Origin: Siderastrea siderea
Taxonomy: Eukaryota; Cnidaria; Anthozoa; Scleractinia; Rhizangiidae
NCBI GenBank assembly: GCA_964030785.1
Contig: OZ034970.1
Coordinates: forward strand, 34,302,943 to 34,366,942
Direction: 5' to 3'
Length of the DNA stretch: 64,000 nt
The stretch's first letter is position 1, and each line of letters starts with the position of its first letter. A model generated the notes under the pieces. That model saw only the letters and a program-made list of their open reading frames with translations, searched no databases and was not told the origin of the DNA. The translations under genes were made by a program, and so were the position numbers. Below are positions 35,470 to 46,194 of the stretch, in pieces.

Positions 35470-35879
35470 ACATTTCTAAGCAACCATACAGAAAGTTTGA
35501 AGCATTTAATTACATGTACATTTTGTTTCAGTTAGGTGCATGTTACTCATTGCACTTTTTAATATGCTGACTACCCTGAGATAATAAGGTCACGGTTATA
35601 GGTTTTTCAGTTTTTTTTTTTGTAATTGAAATTATAGTGCTTTCAGTTAGTAATACCGTAAGATTTAAAATATTGTAAATACAATTGAATATAAGTAAGG
35701 CTTTTTATACTAAAGTTCTAAAATCTGACAACTTGTAAAGCAATTTGTAAATAAAATAGCCATGAATGAATATAGTTCTTTGTGTTTAATAATTTTCTAT
35801 ATAAGGGTGCACAATACTTTAAATTAGTTAAAAACATAACCACTGTTTCAGTTAATGGGCGCCCTGACTCACTGGCTGG
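35470..35879. other. 3' flank of the BEN gene
   Basis: AT-rich; a candidate polyadenylation signal AATAAA lies near 35750 ('GTAAATAAAATAGCC'). No ORF. Confidence 0.5.
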
Positions 35880-36156
35880 GCCAGTCTGGTCAGCCAACCC
35901 AGGCCGGCCTGAAAGGTGCAAATATTTTTCTCTTTAGGCCGGTTGGGGCCGGCCTGGGCTGTCCTGGGCCAGCCAGAAAGCTAGCAAACATTTTCTGTCT
36001 TGGGCCGGCCCGGGCCAGCCCGCACCGGCCTCTCATTAGCATTTTACCTAATTAGCATTTTTGAAAAATGCTAATTTTGGGCCGGCCCGGGCTGGCCACG
36101 TGGGGACGGCCCGGGCCGGTCTGGGCCGGCCCGGGCAGGACACTTTTTTGCACGGG
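35880..36156. repeat. right GGCC-rich subterminal array and terminal inverted repeat
   Basis: Mirror of the left end: GGCCGGCC/CCCGGG blocks interrupted by 'AGCATTTTTGAAAAATGCT' (a perfect inverted repeat near 36052-36070). It ends in the reverse complement of the 39-bp TIR, '...GGACACTTTTTTGCACGGG', followed by TA. Confidence 0.87.
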
Positions 36157-36158
36157 TA

Positions 36159-36830
36159 ATTCTGCTTAGGCCGACAAATAAGGAATCAGGCTTTAAGCAG
36201 GCAATAAAGTAGCACAAACAAATGGCTTAGTGTGCTCCAGGCCAACTTAAAAGGCCAAAAGAAAATCGAAAGAAAATTAATCCTGCTAAGGCTGCTCCAG
36301 GCCAACAAATCAAGCAATAATGCAGGCCATAAATGAACGTTAATAAAAACAAAAGAGGGTAGGTCTGCTCCAGGCCGACATGCAAAGAAATGCTCTGCAA
36401 ACGTAGGAGGCCATAAATGAGCCGACGCCATGCAACAAAACAAACCTCCCTGCTTCGTTCTAGCCCGAACTCAAGGGATGCACGAGAGTCAAAATTCCGC
36501 AGGAGATCGTCCTTTAAACGACGGACAAAAGAATGCCCAATGATGAGGGCCTTAGGACGAACTGAACTATTCATAATGACGGAATTATAATGAACTACCG
36601 AAGCGAAGATGAGCGGGCAGATACGAGCGAAGCAAGCGAACCCAAGGTTCGTAACAACAAAAGATATGCACAAGAAAAGTACGTGGAAAGACGTAAACGG
36701 TCCTGAATGCAATCAGTAGAGGAAATGGGGAGCTAAAACACACTTACCTGACAAAGAAGCGGAAAAAGGTATAAAACTGTGGCTCTGAAACTCAACAAAT
36801 TGCTCGAGGCTAGATCGCTAGAAGCACATG
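36159..36830 (-). mobile_element. 5' part of the interrupted Ngaro/DIRS-like element, with SGNH-like ORF fragment
   Basis: The first ~290 bp is an array of 'TGCTCCAGGCC(A/G)AC' and 'GGCCATAAATGAGC' phrases. The same phrases occur at 22280-22400 on the other side of the transposon. Further right, the minus strand (36612 downward) reads 'PKALIIGHSFVRRLKDDLL', the start of the SGNH-hydrolase-like domain carried by some Ngaro/DIRS-type elements. GHS would be the nucleophile block. Only the first ~45 residues are recognisable before the frame runs into the array. A splice donor (CAG|GTAAGT) is visible on the minus strand near 36747, suggesting a spliced leader. The 5' end is not defined. Confidence 0.7.
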
Positions 36831-37187
36831 GCATACAGGTCTAGAGGGTATACCGACTAACCAATTCAAGGATACCCCTAGAGTATTGTCCTTCCCTCAC
36901 GTGTTCAAAATTGAAGTTAATCAATGACAGCGAGGGATATCATAAAATTTTTATTGTCAGGCCAGTAATGCCTTTAGGTTTACTTGCAGAAAACTGAGCA
37001 GTGTTGGAAGGGTGGGGAGGCAAGGGAATGTTCCCAAACACAATTTATCAACGGTCCACATAGCCGTGTTCTGTGGCCTACACATTTAGGAAATATATCG
37101 CCTTCACGGATAAGATAGTATGTGTATCAGAATGCTTTAACTTCAAACACAAGTATACCCATTAGTCTGTTGATGAGGTGACTTTCT
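36831..37187. other. noncoding
   Basis: No gene or repeat recognised. May include the 5' terminus of the retrotransposon. Confidence 0.35.
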
Positions 37188-38070
37188 GGTGTCCATCTGT
37201 CTGTTTCATTGGACACTTTTGTATAATAAACACAAGTGTCCATCTGTCTGTTTCATTGGACACTTAATTGTTTAATAAGCACCAGTGTCCATATGTCTGT
37301 TTCATTGGTCACTTTTATTTAATAAGCACAAGTGTCCGTATGTCTGTTTCATTGGTCACTTTTGCTTAATAAGCACAAGTGTCCGTATGTCTGTTTTACT
37401 GGTCACTTTTGTTTAATAAGCACAAGTGTCCATCTGTCAGTTTCATTGGTCACTTTTGTTTAATAAACACAAGTGTCCATATGTCTGTTTTACTGGTCAG
37501 TTTTGTTTAATAAGCACAAGTATCCATATGTCTGTTTCATTGGTCACTTTTGTTTAATAAACACAAGTGTCCATATGCCTGTTTCATTGGACACTTGTTT
37601 AATAAACACAAGTGTCCATATGTCTGCTTCATTGGGCAGTTTTGTTTAATAAACACAAGTGTCCATATGTCTGTTTCATTGGTCACTTTTGTATAATAAA
37701 CACAAGTGTCCAGATGTCTGTTTCATTGTACACTTTTGTTTAATAAGCACAAGTGTCCATATGTTTGTTTCATTGGTCACTTTTGTTTAATAAACACGTC
37801 TCCTGATGTCTGTTTCATTGGACACTTTTGTTTAATAAACACAAGTGTCCGTATGTCTGTTTCATTGGACACTTTTGTTTAATAATACAAGTGTCCGTAT
37901 GTCTGTTTCATTGGTCACTTTTGTTTAATAACACAAGTGTCCGTATGTCTGTTTCATTAGTCACTTTTGTTTAATAACACAAGTGTCCGTATGTGTGTTT
38001 TATTGGTCAGGTTTGTTTAGTAAACACAAGTGTCCATATGTCTGCTTAATTGGCCACTTTTGTTTGATTT
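37188..38070. repeat. 48-bp minisatellite with internal inverted repeat, ~18 copies
   Basis: Unit text: 'AAGTGTCCATATGTCTGTTT', 'CATTGGACACTT', 'TTGTTTAATAAACAC'. AAGTGTCCA and TGGACACTT within each unit are reverse complements, so every unit can form a hairpin. In many units the second arm has mutated to GGTCACTT. Degraded units continue to about 38250. Confidence 0.92.
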
Positions 38071-38379
38071 AAAAAACGGTGCACCAAGTCTCTTCGAGTC
38101 ATCACTTTGGTTGCTATATGAAACAAAAATGTTTATAAATAAATAAACTTTATTAATTCATAAAATATTTTGGTGACGATTTTGTTTAATAAATACAAGT
38201 CGCCCCAAGTCTCTACAAGTGGTCACTTTGGTTAAATAAAGACAAAAGTGTCATCGCGAGCCCATCTCTCGATCTGCGATGGCCACTCAATTCACTCCAT
38301 GAGAAAAATGCTAGGCTTCTCACGACTACTTTCCAATGCCAGAAAATCCAAGAAAGCCTGCCTAACATCTTAGTGGCCA

Positions 38380-38605
38380 GGAAAGCCAATTTTTTTTTTT
38401 TGGCCAAGGTTGCCGAGAAAGTTTGGCCTTGGAACTAACATGGCCAAGAAAGCCGGACTTTTGTGGCCAAGGTTGCCAAGAAAACTTGGCCGTGGCCAGG
38501 CTTGCCAGGCTTTACCAGGCCCCATTTTCCTGGTAAGTTTGGCCAGGCTTTGCCAGGCTTTGCCAGGCTGGCCGGGTTTTTGACCGGGCTCCTGATGCAA
38601 GGGTG
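38380..38605. repeat. TGGCC/TGCCAGG-rich array, possible end of a related transposon
   Basis: Iterations of 'GGCCAAGGTTGCC' and 'GGCCAGGCTTTGCCAGG' end with 'GGTTTTTGACCGGGCTCCTG' and then 'ATGCAAGGGTGAG'. This is loosely like the 'CCGGGCAGGACA...TTGCACGGGT' terminus of the large element. The other end was not found. Confidence 0.45.
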
Positions 38606-41600
38606 AGATCGTCGGAAACCTTGATAAAAAGCAGTTTAAGCTTTATCACCTGAAAAGCGCTGTCATCAGTCGCATTAAGTGTTTCATCTGTTTGATTCAA
38701 GCGCAAGATAAATTACGTTTTTGTCTGAATTAGATGTGCACCAAACAGTTGTAGCTTCAGGGAATCAACCTGCGTTTCCATGCAAAACTGAATCCCATGC
38801 GTTCCTGCAGGGGTGGGGAGGGTGGGGAAAACTGTCAAAGTACTATCGGCCAACTCTCCACATAAGCGTGTAGTGTGCGTTCTACACATTCAGTGAATAT
38901 CGCGTTCTGGTGTTAGACAGCGAGTGGATCAGAATGTTTTAACTTCAAACAGACATTTTTACAGCAGGTTTCTGTTGGCTGTTGAATGGGATCAAGAATG
39001 GCCATCTATACAAGGAATACAACTTTTGCTCATCCTCAGAATGAAAGACAGTTTGCTTTGCACGTGGACTGCTCTATGAACTGAATCGCCAACCCGACAA
39101 ATTCAGAGTTCACAAATATTTTTCTCCTACGGGAAGCGAATCACGAAGAAATTCACTTAACGGCAGTTAAAGATCAAAATATGGAATACAAGAGTGTCAA
39201 AACAATTTGGAGACTTTAAATGTGTGTGAGATGAATAACCTTGAGGTTGTGTTGTAACGCCTGACGGGCCAGGGAAACGATTTCGTCAAATTTGCGAAGG
39301 TCGGCTCATTTCTATTTACGTAGAGGGTTAATAATTAACCTGATGGTGCTTTATAGCCTGTACACAATTGTAATAAACAGGCCTATAGTAAGAAGCAATC
39401 CATTACCCATCAAATTTATTTTCCCGCGAAAAACAAATTTCGCGCTAAAACTAATTTGCATGTCAAGACAGGGACACCTGAAAGAGCTTTCTCTGTTTAG
39501 TCTGAGAACGACTCGTTCTGGGTACACAGCACGGACCTCTAAGTACATCTAGCAAAAAATATACTCTAGATAAATGGCCTATGTTGGATGAGTTAACCGA
39601 GAGTACTGTTTAACATATTTGAATTACCGGTCGCATCAAGCTTGAACAAGAAACGCTGTGTTGTGTTTTGTTTTGCTCGAATAGGGCAACGAATACTGCA
39701 GAACTTTAAGATGACACAAATCTTCTTTCAATTTAAACCATTCCAATTGAAAAAAGAGACCTTCCCAAATCGTCAGACTATTCTATTTTTCAACTGAGAA
39801 TTGTATTTTTGTGCGAAAAAAGAAAAATATCCCTGCTAAAGTCGGAGGATTCGCCGCTCATATCTCATCTCATGTTGACAGTTCGCAAAGTTTGTCCGCC
39901 GACTCCAAAATGATTTCGTAAAAATAATGTTTCGTAGGTAATTTGTGGACAATAAATAAAATGTTTTGCTATGAGGTTATATCTTTAGCCCGTCTGAGTT
40001 TGCATCTGGGAACGGAAATCGGCGTATTTTCATTACCTGAATGTGTTGTTGCTGATCTTGATTCAGAAATTTATGATTCTTCAATGAAAAAAATTCCACT
40101 GTGAAGGTAGGAGTCTATTGAAACAGTAAATCTGTTTTACCAGGGACCCCTGGTTTTAATTTTCTCTTAGAAAGTGTTCTTTCTAAAATTCATGCCAATA
40201 AAGTTAGAATCAGGTATTTTGACCGGTGAGTGAATCGGTTGCGTATTCGCCGGAAGGAAAGTGCCACCGCGTTCCATATAAAACAGTTCACAATTTCACT
40301 CGCAAGGAATTGATGGATCGGTTAACAGTCGAAACAACTACGTACAGGCCATTATTTTAGGCAGGAAATTCCATACTTATCTATCAAGTGTAGTACTTTC
40401 TTGATTAATAAACTGAAAGTTGGACGATTTGCCGCTCCGAGTCTCATATAGTGTTGACACTTTTGCGAAGTTAATTGTCGGTAAACTTAGCTTTTAATCG
40501 TACCACGTAACTATGTAAAGATGATTTCGTAAAAACAGTGATTCGTGGTCAATTTGTGCTCAATAAATCACATGCTTCGCGGTGGGGTTATATATTATTC
40601 CCTTGCGAGTTTTCTTTCGGAACTCCGACATATTTCTTTTACCGAATGTGTTGTTGTCAGACAAATTAGAGTCGAACTCTTGGAACAAAAACCTCGAACA
40701 AAAATTTATTTAGTTTGGCGCTAAGAAAGAAGATTTTAATTCTAGAAGGTTAAACTGTGGTACTGTTGTGTAGGCAAGTGTTTTTCAAAAGCTCGGCGAA
40801 AGAATTCTTTTAACCGTGAATCCGATCAGTTGATAATGCCCCGCTCGGTGTAGTTCGATCATTTCATTGTATTTTGATGGTGTTTTCAGTTCAGCCGTTC
40901 TCCGCGGAAAAATTTAGAAACAAGTCATAAAATCTTTTCTTGTTGTTTTCGTTGTTGTCAAACTTAAGGTTTAGAGGTGCCTGGATGTTTTAGTTTTTGC
41001 AGTATTTCGTTTGTTGTGCTCTGACTCTTCTTTACAGAAATCGGGAACGTAGAAGAATCAATTGATCAATATTAATTCCCGCGCTGCGCTGTATTGTTGG
41101 CTTCGCTGTGTGGTATTACCTCTACTATGTCGAAAGAAGTATTTTAAAAAAACGAATTAAAATCTCTCTTTATTGTATTTCAGGTTTTAACAGCTCTGAA
41201 TATTCTATGCATATTTCCTTTATCTGGGATTATTTCCTCTGTTAAAGTGTTATGAGTTTCCTTGTCTCTGTTTACAGAAATCGTGTACGTGAGAGATCTC
41301 ACAGCTTCGCCAGATCGCTCGATCAATCGCGCTGCGAAGTCTTACTTTTGAAAAATTTTGACCGCTTAAATAAAAGCTATGATTTTTTCCTGGTAAATTG
41401 AAAGAAATCCCGCACTTGCCTTCGGCTAGATAGGTATTTTCTCATAAAGCTGTTCTGTTAAGTAGTTATCGCCCTCTATATTTTTTCCGTAATGGCAGCT
41501 CAAGCCGACAAAACTTCTGTCTGCTGCAAAGTCTGGTGACACTTGGTTAATCACGCAAACATATACCTTAATTTGCTTAATAGGCAGGAATTTTCTGGCT

Positions 41601-41930
41601 ATTAAGCACAAGGTGCGTGTTAATAAGCAAAAATTGTTACCTTTTTTGCTTAATAACACGAAAGTAGATTAATAAGAAAATTTGACATGTCAAACCTGCT
41701 TATTAAGTAGAAAAGGCGGGCAATTTGTTTAATAAGCATAGGAAATCGAGTCTGGAAACAATCTGACAGTCCGGAAACAATCTGACTCCTGTTTCTAGTG
41801 CCTGTGTGGCAATGGCACATGTGGACGAGATGTGCTGTATATCCTCGTTGTTGGCAGCCATCTTTGTTTGAGTAAGTTTTAATGCCGGCAAAGCATCATT
41901 GGTCGAATACAGTTGGCCATAAAAAAGTTG
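38606..41930. other. noncoding with two diverged direct duplications
   Basis: About 39840-40070 and 40430-40660 are related in order: 'GATTTCGTAAAAA', 'AATTTGTG(G/C)(A/T)CAATAAAT', 'GGTTATAT', 'GAATGTGTTGTTG'. A second pair, 'TTTACAGAAATCG(G/T)G(A/T)ACGT', lies at about 41033 and 41274. No ORF with family features. Confidence 0.55.
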
Positions 41931-41931
41931 G

Positions 41932-42118
41932 CTATATAAAAATTCAAGTTGACCACATAAAAAGTCGAGTTGACCATCTAAAAAGTGTGTAATTGACCAA
42001 ACAAAAAGTCGAGTTGACCAGATAAAAAATATATAGTTGACCACATAAAAGGTCATTAGTTGACCATATGAAAAGTCAAGGTGACCACATTAAAAGTCAA
42101 GTTGACCATATAAAAAGT
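41932..42118. repeat. ~22-bp minisatellite 'GTTGACCATATAAAAAGTC'
   Basis: About nine imperfect units of GTTGACCA(C/T)ATAAAAAGTCGA. The minus-strand ORF over it shows the period as repeated 'GQLDFL/WSTRLF'. Confidence 0.85.
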
Positions 42119-42201
42119 GAAAAAAGCCATAGAAATACATATGGAATATTGACGGGTTTGGCGCCCCATATGCTCCTGTTTTGCGTGTTTTTCAGTCAGT
42201 A

Positions 42202-42535
42202 GGGACTTTAAGCAACGACGACGGCAACGCAAAGGAAAACGTTGTTTTCGGTTCTTTTATTCTTCTTCGCAATTATTCCAACTCGTTTAACTTGTCTAAT
42301 GTGGCCGAACTGTCTGGGAACTTAATTCGTAGGGACGGCGCTCAAGTTCAGGAAGAGAATGAAAAATTCACCATCGTTTGTTCCCGTTCTCTCAAAAACC
42401 TTAAAAATGGTCATTTCACGTTGTTGTTTTGCAGAGGACAGCAAAGAAATGTACCAGAATGTCTAACGCACGTGCAGAGGCATTGTTTTGCTCATTAAAC
42501 CCTATTCTTTTTCGACTTCTCGTTGCCGTCGCCTA
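42202..42535. mobile_element. MITE next to the mariner-like element
   Basis: The left arm 'TTTAAGCAACGACGACGGCA' is mirrored by 'CGTTGCCGTCGCCTA' at the right. The ~330-bp interior has no convincing gene; the 105-codon frame at 42181-42498 is judged a by-product. Confidence 0.55.
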
Positions 42536-42717
42536 GTAATATTCAGCACTACGACAGTACGTAGCTTATGACGGTTCCAGTTCCTCGACTTCGAACTCAC
42601 TAGGAAAGGTAGCGTTAAGTTTTGCATTGGCCGTATTAAATGAAAAAGATGTAAAACCCTATTGGTGGGATCTATTGAGGTCAACAAATCACAGAAAAAA
42701 ACGACTTCTGCAATTTA

Positions 42718-42797
42718 CAGCCGATTTCAGTGCAGTGTGTAGACCCGGGTTTTTTGAAACATGATTCGCCGTGCATGATTCGCCCGTAATGATTCGA
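42718..42797. repeat. left TIR with iterated ATGATTCG
   Basis: The inner part carries three spaced copies, ACATGATTCGCC, GCATGATTCGCC and TAATGATTCGAC. They are candidate transposase-binding repeats. The accessory gene's start codon is at 42850, so its promoter must lie in or next to this TIR. Confidence 0.8.
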
Positions 42798-42849
42798 CGA
42801 TAGTCACGTGATTCTGACAAGGTTTACCTGCACGTGGTGTAAACTGAAA

Positions 42850-45800
42850 ATGGAGGATAGTAGCGTTTCTTCCATGGAGGATAGTAGTGTTTCTTCCATC
42901 ATAAGCGGGAGGCAGGCCCTGCTTTACGTAAACACAAAGGATGGTAAAGCAAGAGGTGTCCCAACAAATTGCTTTCTACCAGAAGAGGAGTCGTTTAGCG
43001 CGTGGAAGGGAGTCATTCGACGTTCAATAGCAGAACTGGAATCTATTGTTGTTACCGATGTCATAATCGAAAAAATGTATTTTGTGACCAAAAGCTCGCG
43101 GTCTTTGTCATTGACAGGCCTCGTCGGAGACGATGGTGTGCTAGCAGCGATGCTTGAATACCCACTGCGCCAAAAGAATGGGAAAAAAAGTACTGCGATA
43201 ACAAAGCTAGCCTGCGACTGGCACAAAAAGGGTAAGTAGCAACATTTGATTGACGAAGCGAGATTTGCTGATATTTTTCGGTGGTAAATTGTATTTTCTT
43301 CAGCTTATCCCCTTATGTTTGATTTATTAGTATCCTGAATATTTGTTATTGCCAATCTAAGACTAGTCTAATTAACCGCCGCTTCGGCGGGGCGACAAGA
43401 ACTTGCGAGTTTCATTGTGTCATTCTGCATTGTTTTTCATCTGTGCCCAGTTATCTCTCGCCAAAAGACGGCAACAAACGACACTAAAATATTGCTCAAA
43501 GCGAGAGTTTCGTCTCCCGTGGTGATACTGCCGAATATTATCACTTCTGAAATGTTTTTGAGGTTTACCTGGTGAATGCTGGACCTGATGGGCGAAGCTG
43601 TTCCTTTTTTGGCGCGAATATCTAAGATTGTGACTTGTCTTTACATGTAATGATTCCAGCTAAGGTTTTATGCCTTACATTTCGTTGAAAATAATCTTTT
43701 AACCCGATATCTCGTCATTTACTTATAAGTAAAGCTGTGGCAATAGTTAATTCAGTAATAATTCAGTTACTCATCCGCTTGTTTGGCGAAAAACGGCTTG
43801 TAATAATCTCGAATAATTTATTTATTTCTACTGTTTATATAGGATTCGCTTCTCCCGCCCGTTCATCTCCACGTCTGCAAAAGACCGATGATTATACCTT
43901 TAACATCTACGTAACAGCGGGAGTAAAACCTCCTTCAACAGCACAAGGACCAGTGTATACTATACACGATGTTTCTTCTCAAGCTAATCTTCATGCCATC
44001 AAGAAGTTGATCCGGGAACAAATCCCCGATGTCTGCCTCAAAGCGGGGTTTTTTTGGCTTCCCAAGAAAGGAAAGCAATGCCATGCATTGTGCACCGATG
44101 TTGATTTAAACACAGCTAAAGACGAATACAACCAAGGGGGGACCGTGAAGAATTTAAGGCTGGCTGTGGCAACGATTTCCAGTAAGCCCCTAGTTTGAGT
44201 ATTTATATCAGTTACATCAATAATGATGGGCAAACTTTTTGTGGATGCATGCATATATTTACATTCATTAGCAAGAGCTGTTGTTTATCAGGAGTTACTT
44301 GAACTTGCTTTCAATCTGGTAACTAGCAAACATTTGTAAACATTTGTTTGAACACTCTATATTTGGGGTTTCCGAACAAGCAGGGTATGACATCCTGAAT
44401 TTGTGTTGTCAGGCTGAGTCACCAATCATTACCTTAAGTGTAGAGAAGATCCTCGCAGTTATTAAAGCAACTTATGCAGTTGCGAAAAGAAAGCCTGAAA
44501 AAAATCAGGCTTGCCAGGATTCGAACCCTGACCTCTGCGATACCGGTGCAGCGCTCTTTTTTTCAGGCTTTCTTTTCGCAACTGCATAAGTTGCTTTAAT
44601 AACTGCGAGGATCTTCTTTACACTTATTTCTTCATTCCGCAGTTCAAATATATGAGTTTCATATATTCATAATTTAATCATTACCTGATAGGGCAATGGT
44701 TTCTTTACCTCATATAGGCTGCTTACGTATGGTTAAAATTTCTGTGATATTTATATTTCAATTTCTTTCTGCTTTTTATCTGATTTGAATTGCACAGATT
44801 CATTGGAGAAGAAAATTAACAGTAGAAATTTGTAGATAAGGAATGTGAAATGAATTATTCTGACCATAAAGCAATCACAGAACTTGTGGCCTTCTGCTGG
44901 GATAAGCTATTGAATACTGCAATTTTCGCTTGGGCGATTTTTTTTTTCCATTTCAGACCACCTGATATTCTATAAAAAAGTTCTTTTCACTATCTTAAAA
45001 TTATTCATTCATATAAATGTCACTATTTGACAATTTCAAAGTAAGAATTCTCAAGAGTATCATCACATTGTCTGAAATTGGACAACACACTGGCCAAGCT
45101 AATAAGGTCTATTTTTATTTTAGGTGGTGGAAATTCATCAGCAACAGTAAGGAGGGCCATCATGCCTCATGATGAAAAAGCCAAAAGAAGGAAAACATTC
45201 CCCTCCACAGATAGTGACAGTGGTGATAGTGATGATGAAGCTGCTTTTCAAAAGTTTCTCAAAGGCCAAGGTCAAGGTAAACTTAAGTCCTCCAACGACA
45301 GTTGGAATGCCTGTCATTTGGAACTGAGAAAAACTCTAGAACAAGCTGGGACCCTGGATCGATACGGTATTAAGCATCTCAGTTTATGGACAGATCTTAT
45401 CAGAGATGGTACGGTGTCGGGATGCCATGAAGAACCTGACTGGACTAAGTATCTACATGTCGTACATGTGGCACCCCTTCCAAAGAGAGGGTTGGGGTTT
45501 ACACGTGCAAGGGGGCCAAATGATGTACTCACCAATTTTCTCCTGCATCGTGAGGAAGAAAGACAATGGGAAAGACAACAGCAATCTTCCCTCCATGCCT
45601 TGCTGTTATCAGCATTGTCACCAACAGTAAGACCACTTACCAATGATGGTGCATCAGCTTCTTCCCCTGCAACTCAGTGTTCAAAAGAAGGCACAGAAGG
45701 AAATCAAGGTCAGTGTACTGAACAGAGTCTTCAACCCACTAGGAGACAAATTAAATATAATACTTGGTCTCCACCATCGTTTTCCTCCAGTTCTCCAGAG

Positions 45801-46194
45801 TCAATTAAAGACTCACCAGCAAATAGTAATTCTCCAATAATTGTTAGCTCTGACACAACAGAAAGTGATGGCTCAGAGCCCTTTGACTTTGATGAATGGG
45901 TAAACGATCAGATTGCCATGTGCAGAAGAATTCAAAGTTCATGATTATCTATTAATTGGAAAAAAATTTTCATTACTAGTCTCCTTAGGTCTCTTGCAAA
46001 TGAGTGTTGAAGATGTGGGACAAGCATTAACAATGCTGAAGCTAGGAAAGTATGTTCAGTCCTTTCAAGACCAACAAATAGATGGTGCTGTCTTAGCACA
46101 TTTAAATGATGAAGGCCTTCAGCAACTGGGAATGAATGAACAGTTGCATCGTTCCATTTTACTTGGATTTGTTTCAAAAAAGCAATTGGCCTAG
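42850..46194 (+). CDS. accessory protein with C-terminal SAM domain, 4 exons
   Basis: Exons: 42850-43231, 43843-44181, 45124-45708, 45989-46194. All introns are phase 1 with GT-AG ends, giving an uninterrupted 503-aa frame. The N-terminus has a repeated MEDSSVSS. Exon 1 (~10-127) is a compact alpha/beta stretch ('RQALLYVNTKDGKARGVPTN') I do not recognise. Exon 2 starts 'YTFNIYVTAGVKPPST' and might be ubiquitin- or PB1-like (weak inference). Exon 3 is acidic and Ser-rich. Exon 4 (~436-503) is a SAM domain ('VEDVGQALTMLKLGKYVQSF', 'IDGAVLAHLNDEGLQQLGM'), a protein-protein or polymerisation module. Reading through the last donor instead gives a 513-aa form without SAM, stopping at 45944. It probably partners the transposase or host factors; function unknown. 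Confidence 0.78.
44445..44616. mobile_element. perfect 60-bp foldback carrying a truncated tRNA-like core
   Basis: Left arm 44445-44504 and right arm 44557-44616 are exact reverse complements (60 of 60; e.g. GAAGATCCTCGCAGTTATTA). The 52-nt loop, read on the minus strand, is the 3' part of a tRNA: GAGC, GCTGCACCGGTATCGCAG, B box GGTTCGAATCC, then GGCAAGCC. The A-box half is missing. It lies in intron 2 of the SAM gene. Same family as 15693-15946. Confidence 0.9.

Larger units (their letters stand above)
22409..36156. mobile_element. complete EnSpm/CACTA-like DNA transposon, 13,748 bp, with BEN-domain accessory gene
   Basis: The first 39 bases at 22409 are the exact reverse complement of the last 39 at 36156 (terminus CCCGTGCAAAAAAGTGTCCT). 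Both ends are flanked directly by TA (22407-22408 and 36157-36158), a 2-bp target duplication. Each terminus is followed inward by a 230-280-bp GGCC-rich array. Inside are two divergent multi-exon genes whose spliced frames are uninterrupted: a transposase on the minus strand and a BEN-domain protein on the plus strand. Outside both ends lies the same retrotransposon leader array (CCATAAATGAG and TGCTCCAGGC phrases), so the insertion interrupted a Ngaro/DIRS-like element. Assignment to EnSpm/CACTA rests on the transposase. Confidence 0.88.

Noticed and set aside
37188..38070. CRISPR-like regular direct repeats
   Set aside because: Units are contiguous 48-bp minisatellite copies without unique spacers, and the DNA is eukaryotic.
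42181..42498. 105-codon plus-strand ORF
   Set aside because: Coincides with a MITE defined by inverted repeats; no protein features.
45897..45988. Donor TGG|GTAAAC at 45900 joining to the SAM exon
   Set aside because: Phase 0 against a phase-1 acceptor would give an early stop; the donor at 45709 fits in phase and consensus.
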